Part shown: piece after piece, positions 45,308-57,531 of the stretch
Layout of the letters: each line of letters opens with the position of its first letter
Position numbering within the stretch: position 1 is the first letter of the stretch
Source of the DNA: Phanerodontia chrysosporium
Lineage: Eukaryota > Basidiomycota > Agaricomycetes > Polyporales > Phanerochaetaceae
Reading direction: 5' to 3'
Length of the DNA stretch: 64,000 bases
NCBI GenBank assembly: GCA_001910725.1
Contig: MJGA01000005.1
Span: 1,426,001 to 1,490,000 of the forward strand
Made by a program: the position numbers and the translations under genes
Notes under the pieces: model-generated
Told to the model about the DNA's origin: nothing
What the model saw: only the letters and a program-made list of their open reading frames with translations
Database searches by the model: none

Positions 45308-47165
45308 TCAAGCCGCGGTGGCAGTCTCCGTGCTGGTCACAGTGTGCTCAGACTTGGGCGTAGCAGGAATGACCGAGACTGAGGGGGGCTCTGATTCCTG
45401 GGTCGCGTCTGACGCTTCGGGCCCTTCTCCACGGCAACGACAGGTGTCTCGTCCACGGGTGCGGCAGTGTTCACCTCTGAGTCGCCGAATGAGGAGTCAT
45501 GGATGTTCAAGGGCGGCAGAAGCGTCGGCGGTGACGCTGGCCGCGACTCCGGAAGGTCCTCAGTCGGCGACGTAGGTGACGTCGGCACATCTGGATGAGT
45601 AGGCTTGTCGTGGGTGTGCTTGGCAGGGTCCTCAGTAGGAGCAGGTTCGATCGTGATGATCGGAGCTGGACTGAAATCCCATGGGCGAGGGACCAATGCA
45701 GCAGGGAGCAACCTGTGATGACCGATTACCGCCATGTATATACCCGCCAAGGGAATCTGGGCCTACCATGTAGCAGCGCAGACGACACCCTTGCCTTGAT
45801 CCTGACGCTTGATCATGTTGTACTCGGTGTCGATAAAAGTGGAGATGTACCGCACGAACGGCAGTACCTCTCTGACACCTTCATTCACAACGGACAGAGC
45901 AGTCAGAACGTTTATGACCGAGTGCGCAATCGACGGTACGCCCTGCATAGTCTATGAGTTTGCTTTCCTCGAATTTTCGGGTTACATCGACTCACCGCGA
46001 GGTATGTGATTGAGGGCGGGGGCAGACAGACCTCGAAACCCCACCAATCTGTTCAAAATCTGAGCATAGTCCTCAAGGTCAAGAAAGATGACTGACAAGT
46101 AAGAACAGAAATCCTGTCCGTCGGAGGATGAAGGCCAGAGTGGTCGGGCAAGAGGACACGTCCTGTGGCGTATCCCAACGCCATGAGCTGAGGTGTTACT
46201 TGGTCCATGCCTTCAATGATAGCCTTCGCGGTCGGAACAGCGCCGCTAAACAGCCCTGGCTCGTCCGCAGATGCACCAATGCCAAGGTTCGGCGCGGTGA
46301 GAAGATCGACAAGTTCCAACCCATCAAAAATCTCGTTGAGCTGAGAAAAGGACGCGTTGAACACGCTCACGCCGGCATTTGTGAAATGGCGCGAGTCGAC
46401 CTCTTCGTCTGAGATCTTGAGACAGACTGCTCGGATCGGCGGGGCAGGCCCTACAGCAGCTGGGTCGCCCTCAACGTGCACGTATTCCGTAGGCAGCGCG
46501 CGAAGCTGAGCGATGACGCGGTTCGCTGACTTCGGCTTGAGGAGCTGCGACTTGACCTTCTCTACCTTGGGCTTCGAGACGGGCTTTGGCTTTGGAAGCG
46601 TTATGCCGTTCGGACCGATGATGAGAGAGCGCACAACAATGGCGGACTCCTTCGCTCGCTTGTCAGCAGACGAAATGCGCATGATACGCCTCGCCCTGTC
46701 CTCAGACACCTGCAGCTTCTTCTTGTGCTCCTCCTCTGCGGACAGTATGGGCTTGGGGCGCTCCTCCGAGGTCTGACCGTTCATGAATTTGAACGTGAGC
46801 GGACGGAAGGAGAAGCGGCGCTGGGTCGTTGGAGGCTGGGCCTTGAGCTCAACCTCGGGCTCCGCGTCCTGAGGAGCTTCGGATGTTGGTGCTGTTGAGA
46901 CATCGTTGGTGGAGACCAGGGCGTCATCTGTGGGCGCGTCCTGGCGTTCGTCCGAGGAGTATATCGACGCGGAGGGTCGCGCGTCGTCGACTTGTGTCTG
47001 CAGAGGAGCGTCGGCGGGTGTCGCGTTGGCCTCCGGCTCGGGTGCTGCTGGGGTCTCGGTTGGCTCAGCGGTGGGGGCGCTGACGGCGTCCTGCTCCTGT
47101 TGCGCCGGGAGCTGGACGTCCGACTTGTTGAGCTTGCTCCTCGAGCGCGATAGGAGGGCGAACAT
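45308..47165 (-). CDS. Conserved basidiomycete protein of unknown function (about 567 aa)
   Basis: Minus-strand exons: 47165-46097, 46048-45996, 45942-45767, 45712-45308. The N-terminal ~120 residues are Ala/Pro/Glu/Thr-rich. Then comes a basic stretch and a globular region with features I associate with a widespread but unnamed basidiomycete family: PDHSGLHPPTDRISVLTYWW, GFEVCLPPPSITYL, LSVVNEGVREVLPFVRYIS and KGVVCAATWLLPAALVPRPW. Intron 1 uses a GTCAGT donor and makes the VLTYWW junction. The tail is Pro/Ser/Thr-rich. As written the frame ends at 45,337 after a basic run. One base added near 45,418-45,424 gives an acidic, more natural tail (EASDATQESEPPSVSV) ending at 45,308. Function is unknown. 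Confidence 0.7.
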
Positions 47166-48195
47166 GGGGCGAGAGAGAAGGCGTAACGAAAGGAAGGGGA
47201 GAAGTTGGGATTGCTGCAAGGTTGGGATGGAGGAAGCGTTCTTATAGGTTCTCCCGTTTGGGAAAGCTCCCGTAAAGGAGACGCAAAGCGTGGGAAGATC
47301 TGCTCCTCAGTCTGAGATTTCCGTCGTCCTCAGACTCGAAGTCGCTGCAGCACACTGAAGACAAGATGAAACGGGGCACCGCCAGCCTTGTGCAGAGTAT
47401 GTGGCCCGGGTGGCTGTTGCGGCGAAATGGAAGGTTTTTCTGGGTGGCTTCTGCCAGAGCAACCTTGACTAGGATGGTTGTTCATCTCTGCGGTCGAGGG
47501 GGTGCAGCACCATATGGCATCCTACTCTCGCCGTAATTATTGTCTACGTTGTGAGGATACCCTTGCACGGTATACGGCGCATCGGGGGCCGGTCCACGAT
47601 CTAGCTGAGAGACATAGCGCCACATCGTACTGGTAGTCTCTGCGCGGTCCATTTCAAGGCTGAAACGACACGTTCAATTCCTTGCCACGCGTTGTTTTAC
47701 CATATACTTACATAACTGACGAACTAGCTCGGTCCTCTGAAGGGTCCCCGAAGTAACCAAATCTAGGCGTTGGAGTTGGGAATACTGGGAAGTTGCGATC
47801 ACTGTCCATGCAGTAACGCAGAGTCAAGCAGCGGCCGTAGCTTATGCAAAACATTGTGTGTCGACACTGGAGCTGCTTACTTTGGAGCGAGACGGAGAGC
47901 TCTGTCAAGACGCGAGCGGGAGAAGGTCCGCAGCGTGATCCGCCCTCGCTTGACTTGGCCCGCCATCACTACGGATGTTTCCAGACGTCATCATGCATCG
48001 AGGCGGGGGCGCGGCGCCCAGCGATGCACTCCGCTGTTGGCTTGGCCTGCCTCTTGTCACTAACCACCACCATCGCCGCCTCCACTCGGATATCCCCTCT
48101 TCCTCTCGCACGGTCCCTACCCACGAGACGCGTCGCCAAGTCGTGAATACCGTTGTGAGACAAGCATCCATCGCTTGACTTCATAACAGCGCGAC
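47166..48195. promoter_or_regulatory. Divergent intergenic region, 45-kb gene and PNS1
   Basis: About 1 kb between divergent starts. No gene or striking motif was found. Confidence 0.4.
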
Positions 48196-50489
48196 ATGAG
48201 TTGGAATCAAGCCAAGCCGGGGCCGTACCAGCCAGTCTATGAGCCTGGGCCCACTCCCCAGTATGGAGGCTCGAGTTACGCGCCACCCCCGGGCCCACCG
48301 CCACAGGCATATGGGTCCGACCAGAAGTCACCATACGAGGGTGGCCGTTTTACACCCAAGAAGCGTATCCACGACCCCATATTCCTCGTCCTGTTCATCG
48401 CACAAGTGAGTCTCCGGCCTTTCCAGGCGCCTTGCACTCTCTGACGTTTTGTACACCTTCAGTTTGTTGGATTTGTGATCATCTCCGCCATTGTCCTCTC
48501 TGACTGGGTCAAACATGGTGGTCTCGGAGGTGGTGTCGGTGGAGATGGCAATACTGGAACGTCTGTCACTCTGAACAGGTGAGTGAATCTGTTGTACAAT
48601 CGCTTTTGTACTCATCCCGCCAGACACACCGTGTATCTACTTCTATTCGTCGCGGGTGCTGCCGTACTGCTGTCCACACTCTATTTGATGCTAGCACGAA
48701 TCTTCACAAGGCTCATCATGCACATCACACTGATTTTGTCCATTTTGCTGAATATGTGAGTTAATATTGCATACATCACGCTGCAGCATATTAACATTCC
48801 CCCCAGCGGAATCTGTGTCTACTATTGGATTACCAAGTACTATTGTGAGTGCGTTCGACGTGTAGTCCAGCAAAGCATTGACACTTGCAAACAGCGGGGG
48901 CGATCATCTTCACCATCATCGCCATTCTATCCGTTCTTGCGTACTTCGGATATCGTTCGCGGATACCTCTCGCGTCGCTCCTCTTGCAAATAGTCATGGA
49001 TGTCGCCAAGCATCACATGAGTGTGTATGCTGTTGCATTCATCGCACTCATCTTCCAGGCCGCACTCAGTGTGTCAGTACCATGTCCAGACCATCCATAT
49101 GCTCGAACGCTGACAGAACACTGATACAGGTACTTCACCTTCACCGCAATTGCAACGTGCGTCCCTACAAGGTATAGGCATTGCAACCGACTGATTGGCC
49201 ATGATTGTGCACAGGTATACGAAGTGGACGCCCGGAAACCCATGTAAGGTTTCATTCTACCGCTCACCCAAAAGGGATGCTAACTCTGCGTTAGCCTGCA
49301 GTACCGGAACGGCTTGTTCGTCCTCGAAAGTCACGGGTTTGATCATCTACGAGGTTTTCTCCTACCTGTGGACGTCTCAAGTCATCGGAAATGTCGCTCT
49401 CGCGACGATGGCCGGCGGTCCCTTTGGCAGTACGTTCGCCTCATTCTATGGTAGACGACGAACTTACGTATCACCGGTGTCAGGCTGGTACTACTTTGGG
49501 CCTCGTGACGCAGGTCAGATGGTGAGAGAGCTACACATTGGTGCCTGCGTAGTACAAGCGCTGACACGATTGGCAGCCCGCGCACCCGACGCTGTCGGCC
49601 TTCGTCCGTGCTTCGACCCTGTCTCTGGGTTCTATCGCCTTTGGCTCTCTCATTGTCACGATACTCGAACTCATTCGCATGCTCTTGAACGTTGCTCGCA
49701 ACAACGCCAACGCAGACGGACACCGTAAGGACGGCTCTTTGGTTAGGGAACGGAGATGGCTCATGAACGACTTTTAGCTGTCGAGGCATGCCTGGCGCTT
49801 TGCGCAGAATGCTTCATCGGGTGCATCGAGGGCATGGTGCAGTACTTCAACAGATATGCATACATAGAGATAGGTAATACATCCGCGATCCGGCTTTGGG
49901 TCACCGCTAACGGCATTTTCCCTAGCCTTGTACGGCAAGCCCTACCTCGAAGCCGCGAAGGACACTTGGGGCCTGTTCGTAGACCGCGGCATCGACGCGC
50001 TCGTCAACGACCAGCTCGTCAGCATGAGTGCGTCGTTTCCTCTCACAAACTTCGATGCAGCCTGACTGACGTGCATCCAGCGCTGACGTGGGGCGCATAC
50101 GCTGTCGGGCTGCTGTGCTCGCTCTTCGGGTACCTCTACCTGCGGTACACACACCCTGCGTACAACGCCGACGGGCAGTACACCGCGCCCGTCGTGCTCT
50201 TCGCGTTCCTGATTGGCCTCCAGTGCTGTACGTGCTGCCGCCTAGGTCCGAAGCGTGTGCTGACCGCGCTCTTGCAGCGCTGACGCTTTCGTCTGCCATC
50301 GAGGCCGGTGTCTCGACGATCTTCGTAGGCATCGGAGAGGACCCGCAGGTGCTCGCCCTCCGCGCACCTGCGCTGTTCGGGGTGAGTCCAGTCGATAGTG
50401 GTGCGCAACGGTCAGGTGGGACTGACGTCGACCTGTAGCTCATCGCGTCGACATACCCTCAAGTAGTGCAAGGCGTCTCCCGTGTCTGA
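48196..50489 (+). CDS. PNS1: Choline-transporter-like protein PNS1
   Basis: Multi-pass plasma-membrane protein of the CTL/SLC44-like family. Fifteen exons, the first 48196-48405 and the last 50439-50489 (others include 48463-48578, 48624-48755, 48895-49072, 49295-49429, 49577-49724, 49926-50027, 50081-50227); 516 residues with every phase closing. Pro/Gly/Tyr-rich N-terminus (YQPVYEPGPTPQYGG), the basic RFTPKKRIHDPIFLVLFIAQ entry to the first membrane segment, about ten hydrophobic segments, and the family stretch VSYLW-like EVFSYLWTSQVIGNVALATMAG with YYFGP, then VEACLALCAECFIGCIEGMV and FNRYAYIEIALYGKPYLEAA. Exons as short as 27-29 nt encode the loop between membrane segments. Confidence 0.9.
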
Positions 50490-50823
50490 GTATGAAGTGG
50501 TTGATACATGCATTCGCTACGACATTTACGATATGCTTTCATCCGTCGTGTAGATACTGTATAACATTTAGGATTCGTTACCCGCCGCAGGCCGAGTAGA
50601 GTCCGTGACTAGTAGTTCGTGTGGGGGACGGTGCACTGCGCAGGCAGTGTTCATTAAGGGGGGTATAGCTAACGTAGGGCGTGGTATGTGAGATCGTTCA
50701 GATGGAGCGTCGCGAGGGTCATGATACGAGGATAACAGAGGGAGCAAAGCAAGAAACCGCATCCGGATTTTCAGCGTGCACACACACCGTACTCGGGGCG
50801 GCCCACGGCGGGAGCGACACCTG

Positions 50824-51765
50824 TCAGCACCGGTCAGCCGAACGCTTCGGGGTCACAGGAGCTATGGGGGAGGGCACACGCACCGCACGGCGCTCGCGCG
50901 CGTGTCTCGGGCAGCGCGGCCACGGCTCCGCGGCGCTCGCGCTCGCGCTCGCGCGCACGACGAGGCCGGCAGGCGGCGCGCCGTCGGGGGCCCAGCGCGT
51001 GCCGCGCTCGCAGACGACGTGTGCGCGCGCGGCGGCGGCGTGCGGGCTCCGGGCGTGCACGCGCGTGCTCGTCGCGACCGCGCGGTCGCCGCGCGGCAGG
51101 GCCGTCACCGTCGTGCCGACGCCCGCGGGGAAGATGTGCTGCGGCGCGGCGGGCGCAGGGGCGGGCGCGGCGGCGTGGGCGTCGATGCTGTCTTCGAGCG
51201 GGCACGGCGGCGCGGCGAAGGTGCCCGGCGGGAGGAGCGGGGGCGTGTCCGACTCGGAGTCGGAGTCGGAGGCAGAGGCGGAGGCGGCGGGTGGTGGGAG
51301 GTCGGCGGCGGCGAGGAGGGCGGCGGAGAGGTGTGTGGGGAGGCTGCAGAGGGGCGAGGGCGCGTCGTGGACGGTCCATAGGCCGCCCTTGTTGGCGTGC
51401 TCGAAGGAGGACACGCTGGACCCGCGGGTGTGGGACGCGAACGCGGCGGGGCACGAGAAGCACGAGGTCGGACTCGCGGAGACGTACCGGTCGGGCTCGT
51501 CGAAGTAGGATGCGGCGCAGGGCTCCGCGGCGAGCGGCGGGGGGAGCGAGAGCGGCGAGGTCGGGGTGCGGAGGAGCGTCGAGTCGGAGTCGGTGCTGGA
51601 GCAGGACGCGCTCGACGGGGAGGAGCCGTCTCCAAAGGCCTGGTCAGCGGCAATCAGCAGGTGGTGGAGCACGCCACGGGCGTCGGGACGCACCACAGGC
51701 CAGTCTGAGCGGGAGCTGGTGCGGGTGCGGCGCTTGAAAGGCTTGATGCGCGCGAGGAAGGACAT
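50824..51765 (-). CDS. Single-exon Ser/Ala/Pro-rich unknown protein (313 aa)
   Basis: Open frame from ATG at 51,765. Starts with a basic segment (MSFLARIKPFKRRTRTSSRSDWPVV), then Ser/Asp/Thr-rich sequence, a short core (FDEPDRYVSASPTSCFSCP and GGLWTVHDAPSPLC) and an Ala/Pro-rich second half. No known domain. GC content is extreme, so several frames are open here. This frame is preferred for its start, its basic-then-acidic layout and its position divergent from the PI4-kinase gene. Might be a regulatory or scaffold protein; no evidence either way. Confidence 0.5.
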   Translation of the reverse strand: MSFLARIKPFKRRTRTSSRSDWPVVRPDARGVLHHLLIAADQAFGDGSSPSSASCSSTDSDSTLLRTPTSPLSLPPPLAAEPCAASYFDEPDRYVSASPTSCFSCPAAFASHTRGSSVSSFEHANKGGLWTVHDAPSPLCSLPTHLSAALLAAADLPPPAASASASDSDSESDTPPLLPPGTFAAPPCPLEDSIDAHAAAPAPAPAAPQHIFPAGVGTTVTALPRGDRAVATSTRVHARSPHAAAARAHVVCERGTRWAPDGAPPAGLVVRASASASAAEPWPRCPRHARERRAVRVPSPIAPVTPKRSADRC

Positions 51766-52391
51766 GGCGCGCGGCGGCCGCTGAGAGCTGGAGGAGCCTG
51801 GAGGCGAAGGCCGGTCGTGGGGGAGCCTGGACGACGATGGGAGTAGGGAGAGAAGAAGAAAAAAGAGGCGTCGTCGACTAGATATTGCGGGGTATGCGAT
51901 TGGCGCTGGGGAGGGGGGCGGATGTCAGCCGTGGGCTGATGGGTTCGGATGGCCGGAAATGGGGAACGGTCTAGACGTTCGATGCCGCCAAGGGAGGCCA
52001 AGCGACGGAACAGCCCTGGGAGTCGAGATCGTTTTTCTCCCTCGGGAGCGGTGGTGTTCCTGGCCGGCCAATAATGAGCGTGCACCCCCGATCCCGCCAA
52101 AGGCGCCCAGCGGGGTCACGGCCACGGCTCATCCCACTGCCAGATCTCGTCCAGTCTCATGTGGCCGCGCGTCGCGGGCACATGTTCCGCAGATGGACGA
52201 CCGCGACGTGGCAACAGCCCGAGAAAAGGCGGTGTGCCGGCGTCTCCAACTTCGTGGCGCATGATCGCATCAGAGCGTCGCGTGGGTAGACGCCCAGCCA
52301 CGCAGCCTCCGCCCGACTCTCCTTATACGGCTTCGTCGTGGTATGCCCTCGCGTCGCCTCTCCGCTCCTTCCTCCCGTTGACTCCCTCGCC
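51766..52391. promoter_or_regulatory. Divergent promoter region upstream of the PI4-kinase gene
   Basis: GC-rich interval between the divergent starts at 51,765 and 52,392. Pyrimidine-rich sequence precedes the kinase ATG. No other motif recognised. Confidence 0.4.
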
Positions 52392-55300
52392 ATGCCACAT
52401 CGCGCAGACTACCAGCCGCTCGCCCAGCATCCCGACGACGACGACGAGGGCGACGTCTCCGAAGTCCTCCCCCAGCCCGTCACCGCCCCCTCTCGCCGCG
52501 CCCTCCGCCGTGCCCACCGTCCAGGCAACATTGACCTCGGCAAGCTCGACCATGCGTTCAAGAGGTGCGCTGCACTGTGCTCCGAGATTACCGTGCTCTC
52601 CTGCTGAGCACACCTCCAGGTGGACCGAGTCCATTGCCCAAAAGGTCAAGCGCAAGAAAAAGGTCGAGGACAAGTCGCGCAAGGAGATCTGGCACAGCGT
52701 GTTCGCGCCCCAGGTAGAAAAGCTGCACATGGACAACGACATCCCGGTGCGTGTCTCTGCCCAGCCATGCACGCCCGTGCCAACCCGCCGCGCAGATCAA
52801 GACCCTCGACCACAAGCCGCCCATGACGCACGCCGACTTTCAGAAGTGAGCTGCCCCCGCTTTCGCTGCCCCGTCCGCGCCCCCATGCTCATCCCCCAAG
52901 GCTCGTCGACGCCGTCAAGGATGCCATCGCTGACGGCATACACCCCAAAATGATCTCCAAGGGCTCCTCCGGCTCGTACTTTGCCCGCGCCAGAGTCGAC
53001 GGCAAGGTCCAGACTGTCGCGTGAGTCCTCTCCAGTCTTTTCGTCGCGCGACGCACCACAGAACGCTCTCCCAGCGTGTTCAAACCCAAGGACGAAGAGC
53101 CCTACGGCGACCTCAACCCAAAGGTGCGTGCCTCCGCTGCGCTTGCCGACACCCGCTGACCCATGTCTCAGTTGACGAAATGGTTGCACAGACAGTTTAG
53201 ATGGATCATTCCCTTTGGCCGGGCGTGTCTCATTCCGAATCTGAGGTGACCAGCTCTCATTCCGCCTGGTTCCTCGCTGACTGTCTCGCAGCTATATCTC
53301 TGAAGCCGCAGCATCCCTGCTGGATGAGCGTCTCGAGCTCCATATCGTCCCGCGGACGGAACTTGTGTCACTCTCAAGCCCGGTGAGTCGCGAACGCATG
53401 GCGTCTTGTGCGACTCTGACGCTTTGCAGGCCTTCTACTACCACTGGCTCGATAGAAATGCAGCAAAGAAGGGCAAGCCTCTGCCAGAGAAGATTGGGAG
53501 CATGCAGTACTTTCTTCACGGGTACACAGGTGCGCCACGCCTCCATCGTGTAACACTTCGGCACTTAGTCTCTTGCAGACGCCTCCGAGTTCCTCAGAAA
53601 GTACCCATGGCCGGGACGAGCGATCACCGACACGTTCGACGACGACACACATCGGAAACGCAAGTGGTCAAAGAAGTTTTGGGCAGCTGCGAAGATCATC
53701 TGCGGCAAGACGGGTGCCGAGGACGAAGGCTGGGACGAGGAGGAACGCGAAGAGGAGAGGATGCTTTTCGACGCGACCGAGACTGCCTCCGACAGCGACG
53801 AGTTCTACTGGACACCCGCCCTGCAAGACAACTTCCGCCAGGAGCTGGAAAAGTCTGTCCAACTGCCGTCATCTCTCCATGTTTGTGCCTCTGACGCGCA
53901 CGCTCGCAGGCTCGTGATTCTCGACTACCTCATGCTCAACACGGACCGCGGCGCAGACAACTACATGATCAAGTTCTGCAGCGCGCCCCACGGCAAGTCG
54001 CTCGTCGACGTCGCGCCATCACGCGCAGGCACGCGTGAGATGCCCATGATGGCGGAGCTCCGACGCACGGACACGCCGCCGGTGGGCACCCCGCAGATGA
54101 GCGTGACCTCGTCGGCTGGCGGCGGCGGCAGCGACACACGCACACCACAACTCCCGTTCGCGACGGCGCAGCTGCCGTACACGCAGCGCGCGCACGTGCA
54201 CATCGCGGCGATCGACAACTCGCTGTCTTTCCCGCACGAGCACCCCAAGGGCTGGCGCTCGTTCACGTACGGCTGGCTGTACCTGCCCGTGACGATCATC
54301 GGGCGCCCGTTCAGCCAGAAGACGCGCGACCACTTCTTGCCGCTGCTCACGTCGAAGCAGTGGTGGGCGGACACGACGTTCGAGCTCCGCAAGCTCTTTG
54401 CCGTCGACCCCGGCTACCACGAGAAGATGTTTGCGGTGAGTCTCTCTGGAGCAGTCGGGCAGCCGCGGTTGGCTGATCGTCCTGTGCAGCGTCAACTGGC
54501 GGTTATCAAGGGCCAGGCATGGAACATTGTGCAGTCGTTGAAGCATTCGGTGAGCGTTGTGATTGTCAGTACATGGATGACAGCTTTTGCTAACCCCTTA
54601 GTAGGACGAAGGTCAGTTTCTATCGCACTCCTTGGGCGCAGCCGTTCTTGACCTGACCGAATGCCGCAGGTCCGCTGGAACTCACGCGACGGCAGAAGGT
54701 GCTCGTCTGGGACGACGAGATCGAGCTCACCGAGGACAACATGCCCGCGATCCTCAATGGCCCCGGGCTCTCCCGGCTGCCGCCGCAGTCGCCGCGCTCG
54801 CCGCGCTCGCCGCGCTCGCCGCACTCGCCGCACTCGCCACACCCGTCGATCAGCACGCTTCCCGAGCAGTCGCGCCCGCGGCGGAGCCACAGCGTGACGG
54901 ACTTCCCGCCGCCGATGCGCCGCGTGTCGTCCGAGCACGCGCGGCCCGTGTCCTTCAGCGCCAAGTTCTCGCGCGTGCACCCCGCGACGACGGGCGTGAC
55001 GGTGCTCGAGCACATGGAGCGCCTCGACCAGGTCGAAGCCGGCCTCAAGCGCCTCGGCCTCGAGGAGGACGAGCCGGAGCCTGCGCCCGCGGCGGAGGAG
55101 GTCGACGTCGGCACGGTGCGCCCCAAGCCGCGCAAGGCCCCTGCCGCAGAGGAGGCCGCCGCGGACGCGGAGGCGCAGCTCGTGCTGTCGCCGTCGGCGC
55201 AGTCGGAGCGCCTCCCCGCCGTGCCCGAGCAGGAGGACGGCGCGGCGACGGACGACGCGGCGTCCGTGGCGGAGGAGGACCTCGTCGCGCTCTCCAAGTC

Positions 55301-55546
55301 CATGTCGCACATCGAGTCGACGTCGCCGCGCTCCGCGCGCTGGGCGAGCCCGCATGAGCGCGCGAACCTGGATTGGATGGACATCGACGCCGCGAGCAGT
55401 CCGCGGAGGCGCGTCGTCATTGCCGAGGTCAGTCTCCCCGTTTTATTTACGTAGGGTGCGATGTTTACTGACGTCGTCATCCTCACTTCCCCGTCGTGCA
55501 GCGTCTCGAGACTGTCGATACCCAACCATTCTTCTCATGCTGGTAA
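52392..55546 (+). CDS. LSB6: Type II phosphatidylinositol 4-kinase
   Basis: Makes PtdIns4P on endosomal and plasma membranes. Fourteen exons: 52392-52564, 52620-52746, 52796-52845, 52901-53021, 53075-53123, 53172-53245, 53292-53382, 53430-53529, 53579-53852, 53910-54435, 54490-54549, 54605-54611, 54670-55427, 55502-55546; about 817 residues. Catalytic region: nucleotide-loop KGSSGSYFARAR, VFKPKDEEPYGDLNPK, LDYLMLNTDRGADNYMIK, and IAAIDNSLSFPHEHP followed by WRSFTYGWLYLP. Exon 12 is a 7-nt microexon (GAC GAA G). Exon 4 keeps frame only if one T is removed from the run at 52,980-52,983. The C-terminal ~250 residues carry SPR/SPH repeats (near 54,780-54,845) and acidic Ala/Glu-rich sequence beyond the usual kinase end. 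Confidence 0.92.
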
Positions 55547-55557
55547 AGGACGCTGGC

Positions 55558-55558
<1 letters not shown>

Positions 55559-55602
<44 letters not shown>
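55559..55602. repeat. (AC)22 dinucleotide microsatellite
   Basis: Forty-four bases of uninterrupted AC repeat, in the short gap between the convergent PI4-kinase and Tat-SF1-like genes; probably within a 3' UTR. Confidence 0.97.
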
Positions 55603-55607
<5 letters not shown>

Positions 55608-55745
55608 TAGACGTCGGGACTGTAATGCCTTGTTGTACATTTGGATTGTGCTTGCCGGTGATATGGATATATATAATTCAAAGTGGACATTATGGCACCG
55701 CAAGGTGGGATGCGTGTCCATGTAGATACAATCGAAAAGCAGCGA

Positions 55746-57308
55746 TCAGTCTCCCTCGGCCATGAGCCACTGGGCAAAGTCGTCGAGACGCTTCTTCTCG
55801 GCTTCGTCTCCCTCGCCTTCGACTTCGTCGTGCGTGCCGCTGCGCTTGAAGCGCTGCTTGCCGGCGTAGAGTGAGGCTTCAATGCGGCGTCCAGCAAAGA
55901 ATCTACCATTCATTTTCTGCGGGGGCGATTAGCGTGGACACATCTGGTCATGAGAGCACAACGTACGATCACACATGCCTGCGCACTCAGCGGGTCACGG
56001 AACTTGACAGTCATGATGCCCTCTGGTTCTTTCTGCACTGTCTCTGAGCAAGCAGTTGCTGAGAGGGGAAAGGGAATGATACGTACATCGTAGAGCACGA
56101 CATTTGTTACTTCTCCTAGGTTTTCACACTCTTCTCTGACGTCCTCCTTCAGGTCAAGAAGAAGGGACGCGTCTTCTTCCAGCTCCTTCAAGGTGAACAT
56201 GTGTTTGAGGACTACGACGCGACTTGCCCGGTTCGCCGCCCGAGCCTTATCCTCCTCTGTGATGGAAGGACCAAACCCGTCATCATCATCCCACTCGTTC
56301 AACTTCCTGTCATATGCTTCAACACCTGTCCCCTCTGAATGTTATATAAGCGCATGCTTACTTCACCATCTTCCCGATTCTCCTAGTTGCTGCCTTCTTG
56401 TCAACCGTCTTCCGGAGCTTCGCGTCCGCGCTTCCCTCCACGCTGCCATGCTCGTGCTTGTGCGAGAAGTCCGCTTTTTGCACGCGCATCCGTGTCGAAG
56501 GATCTCCAAGACGCAGCTCCGCATCGTCGAGGATGTTCTCCGCAAGCATCACGCTCTCCTCCTTGAAGTACACGATGAGGGCCTCGCCGCTGAACGAGCC
56601 GTCCTCGCGCGCGTACATCTTGATCTTCGGCTCGCCATCGTCGCCCTCTTCGATGAGTCCGCACTTGCTGAACCGCTCCAAGAGTTCGTCGTGGTCCGTG
56701 TCTGGCGGGAGGCCCGTCACGTACACCGCAGTGTTCTTCGACCGGCGCTCTGGCGGCTTCTCACCATTGCCCTTGCCCTTCTTGCCCTTCTTCGCCGATG
56801 GCCCGGCATCCTGGCCAGTCGTATCAGACGTGAAGTCCTCGGGCTCTTTCCGCTTTTTCGTGCGCTTCAGCACCGGCGCGGCGGGGGTCTACAAGAGCAG
56901 CCCGCATCAGTTGAGCGCGGTGAGACGGCGAGGCTTGTTATGCGGGCGCACCTCTTCGTCAACGCCGGGCACAGAGTACGCGGCTTGCTGCGCCTTCACC
57001 AGGTCCTCTGAGAGCTGGCAACGTGGACCGACTTTGCTCAGTTTCAAACGAACAGCCTCTTCTTTGCTGGACTGGGGTACTCACGACCGGGACCCATGCC
57101 CCTTTTGTGGCATCGTATTCCATTTCGTTGCCGTCATCGTCCTCAAATTTCCAGGTCCCTGACTGCTTGTCAAAGTGGACTCGAGGATCATCGGCAAAGG
57201 CAGCGGCTTGAGCCTGGACGAGGAGCCTGCTGCGATTGTAGGTGGCGTTGCAGCAGCCGCAATGGTAGCACTGGCAGAAGTGGTCGCTGTCGCCATTTGG
57301 TTTGACAT
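55746..57308 (-). CDS. CUS2: Tat-SF1/Cus2-like splicing factor
   Basis: U2 snRNP-associated factor helping prespliceosome formation. Minus-strand exons: 57308-57085, 57014-56952, 56888-56362, 56306-56087, 56032-55967, 55916-55746; about 423 residues. Order of parts: a short conserved N-terminal block (DDPRVHFDKQSGTWKFEDD), a basic linker (KRTKKRKEPED), RRM1 (TAVYVTGLPPDTDHDELLER ... GEALIVYFKEESV), an acidic stretch (NEWDDDDGFGP), and a C-terminal U2AF-homology-type RRM (VVVLKHMFTLKELEED, EGIMTVKFRDPLSAQACVIK, GRFFAGRRIEASLY). The start ATG and the first conserved block are in different frames; one base added near 57,214-57,220 joins them. Confidence 0.88.
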
Positions 57309-57531
57309 GATTAAGACAGAGGGGCAGCCGGAGGCGAATATCCAGTGAAACGAATATGTAGCAGCGACAGAGGAAGCAGGATGGGGGTTAGCTCAGTCTC
57401 GGCATAACAAAGTTGAGGGTCAAGTTCAAGATTGCCTATGACGCCCTCACGTGTCTTCTCAAGCGCTCGCAGTCCACAGAACGACAGGGAATCTGGTCTA
57501 ATGCGCAAGGATATATTCTCATGTGGGCTCT

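Noticed and set aside
55559..55602. Regular repeat considered as a CRISPR-like or satellite array
   Set aside because: It is a plain AC dinucleotide microsatellite without spacers.
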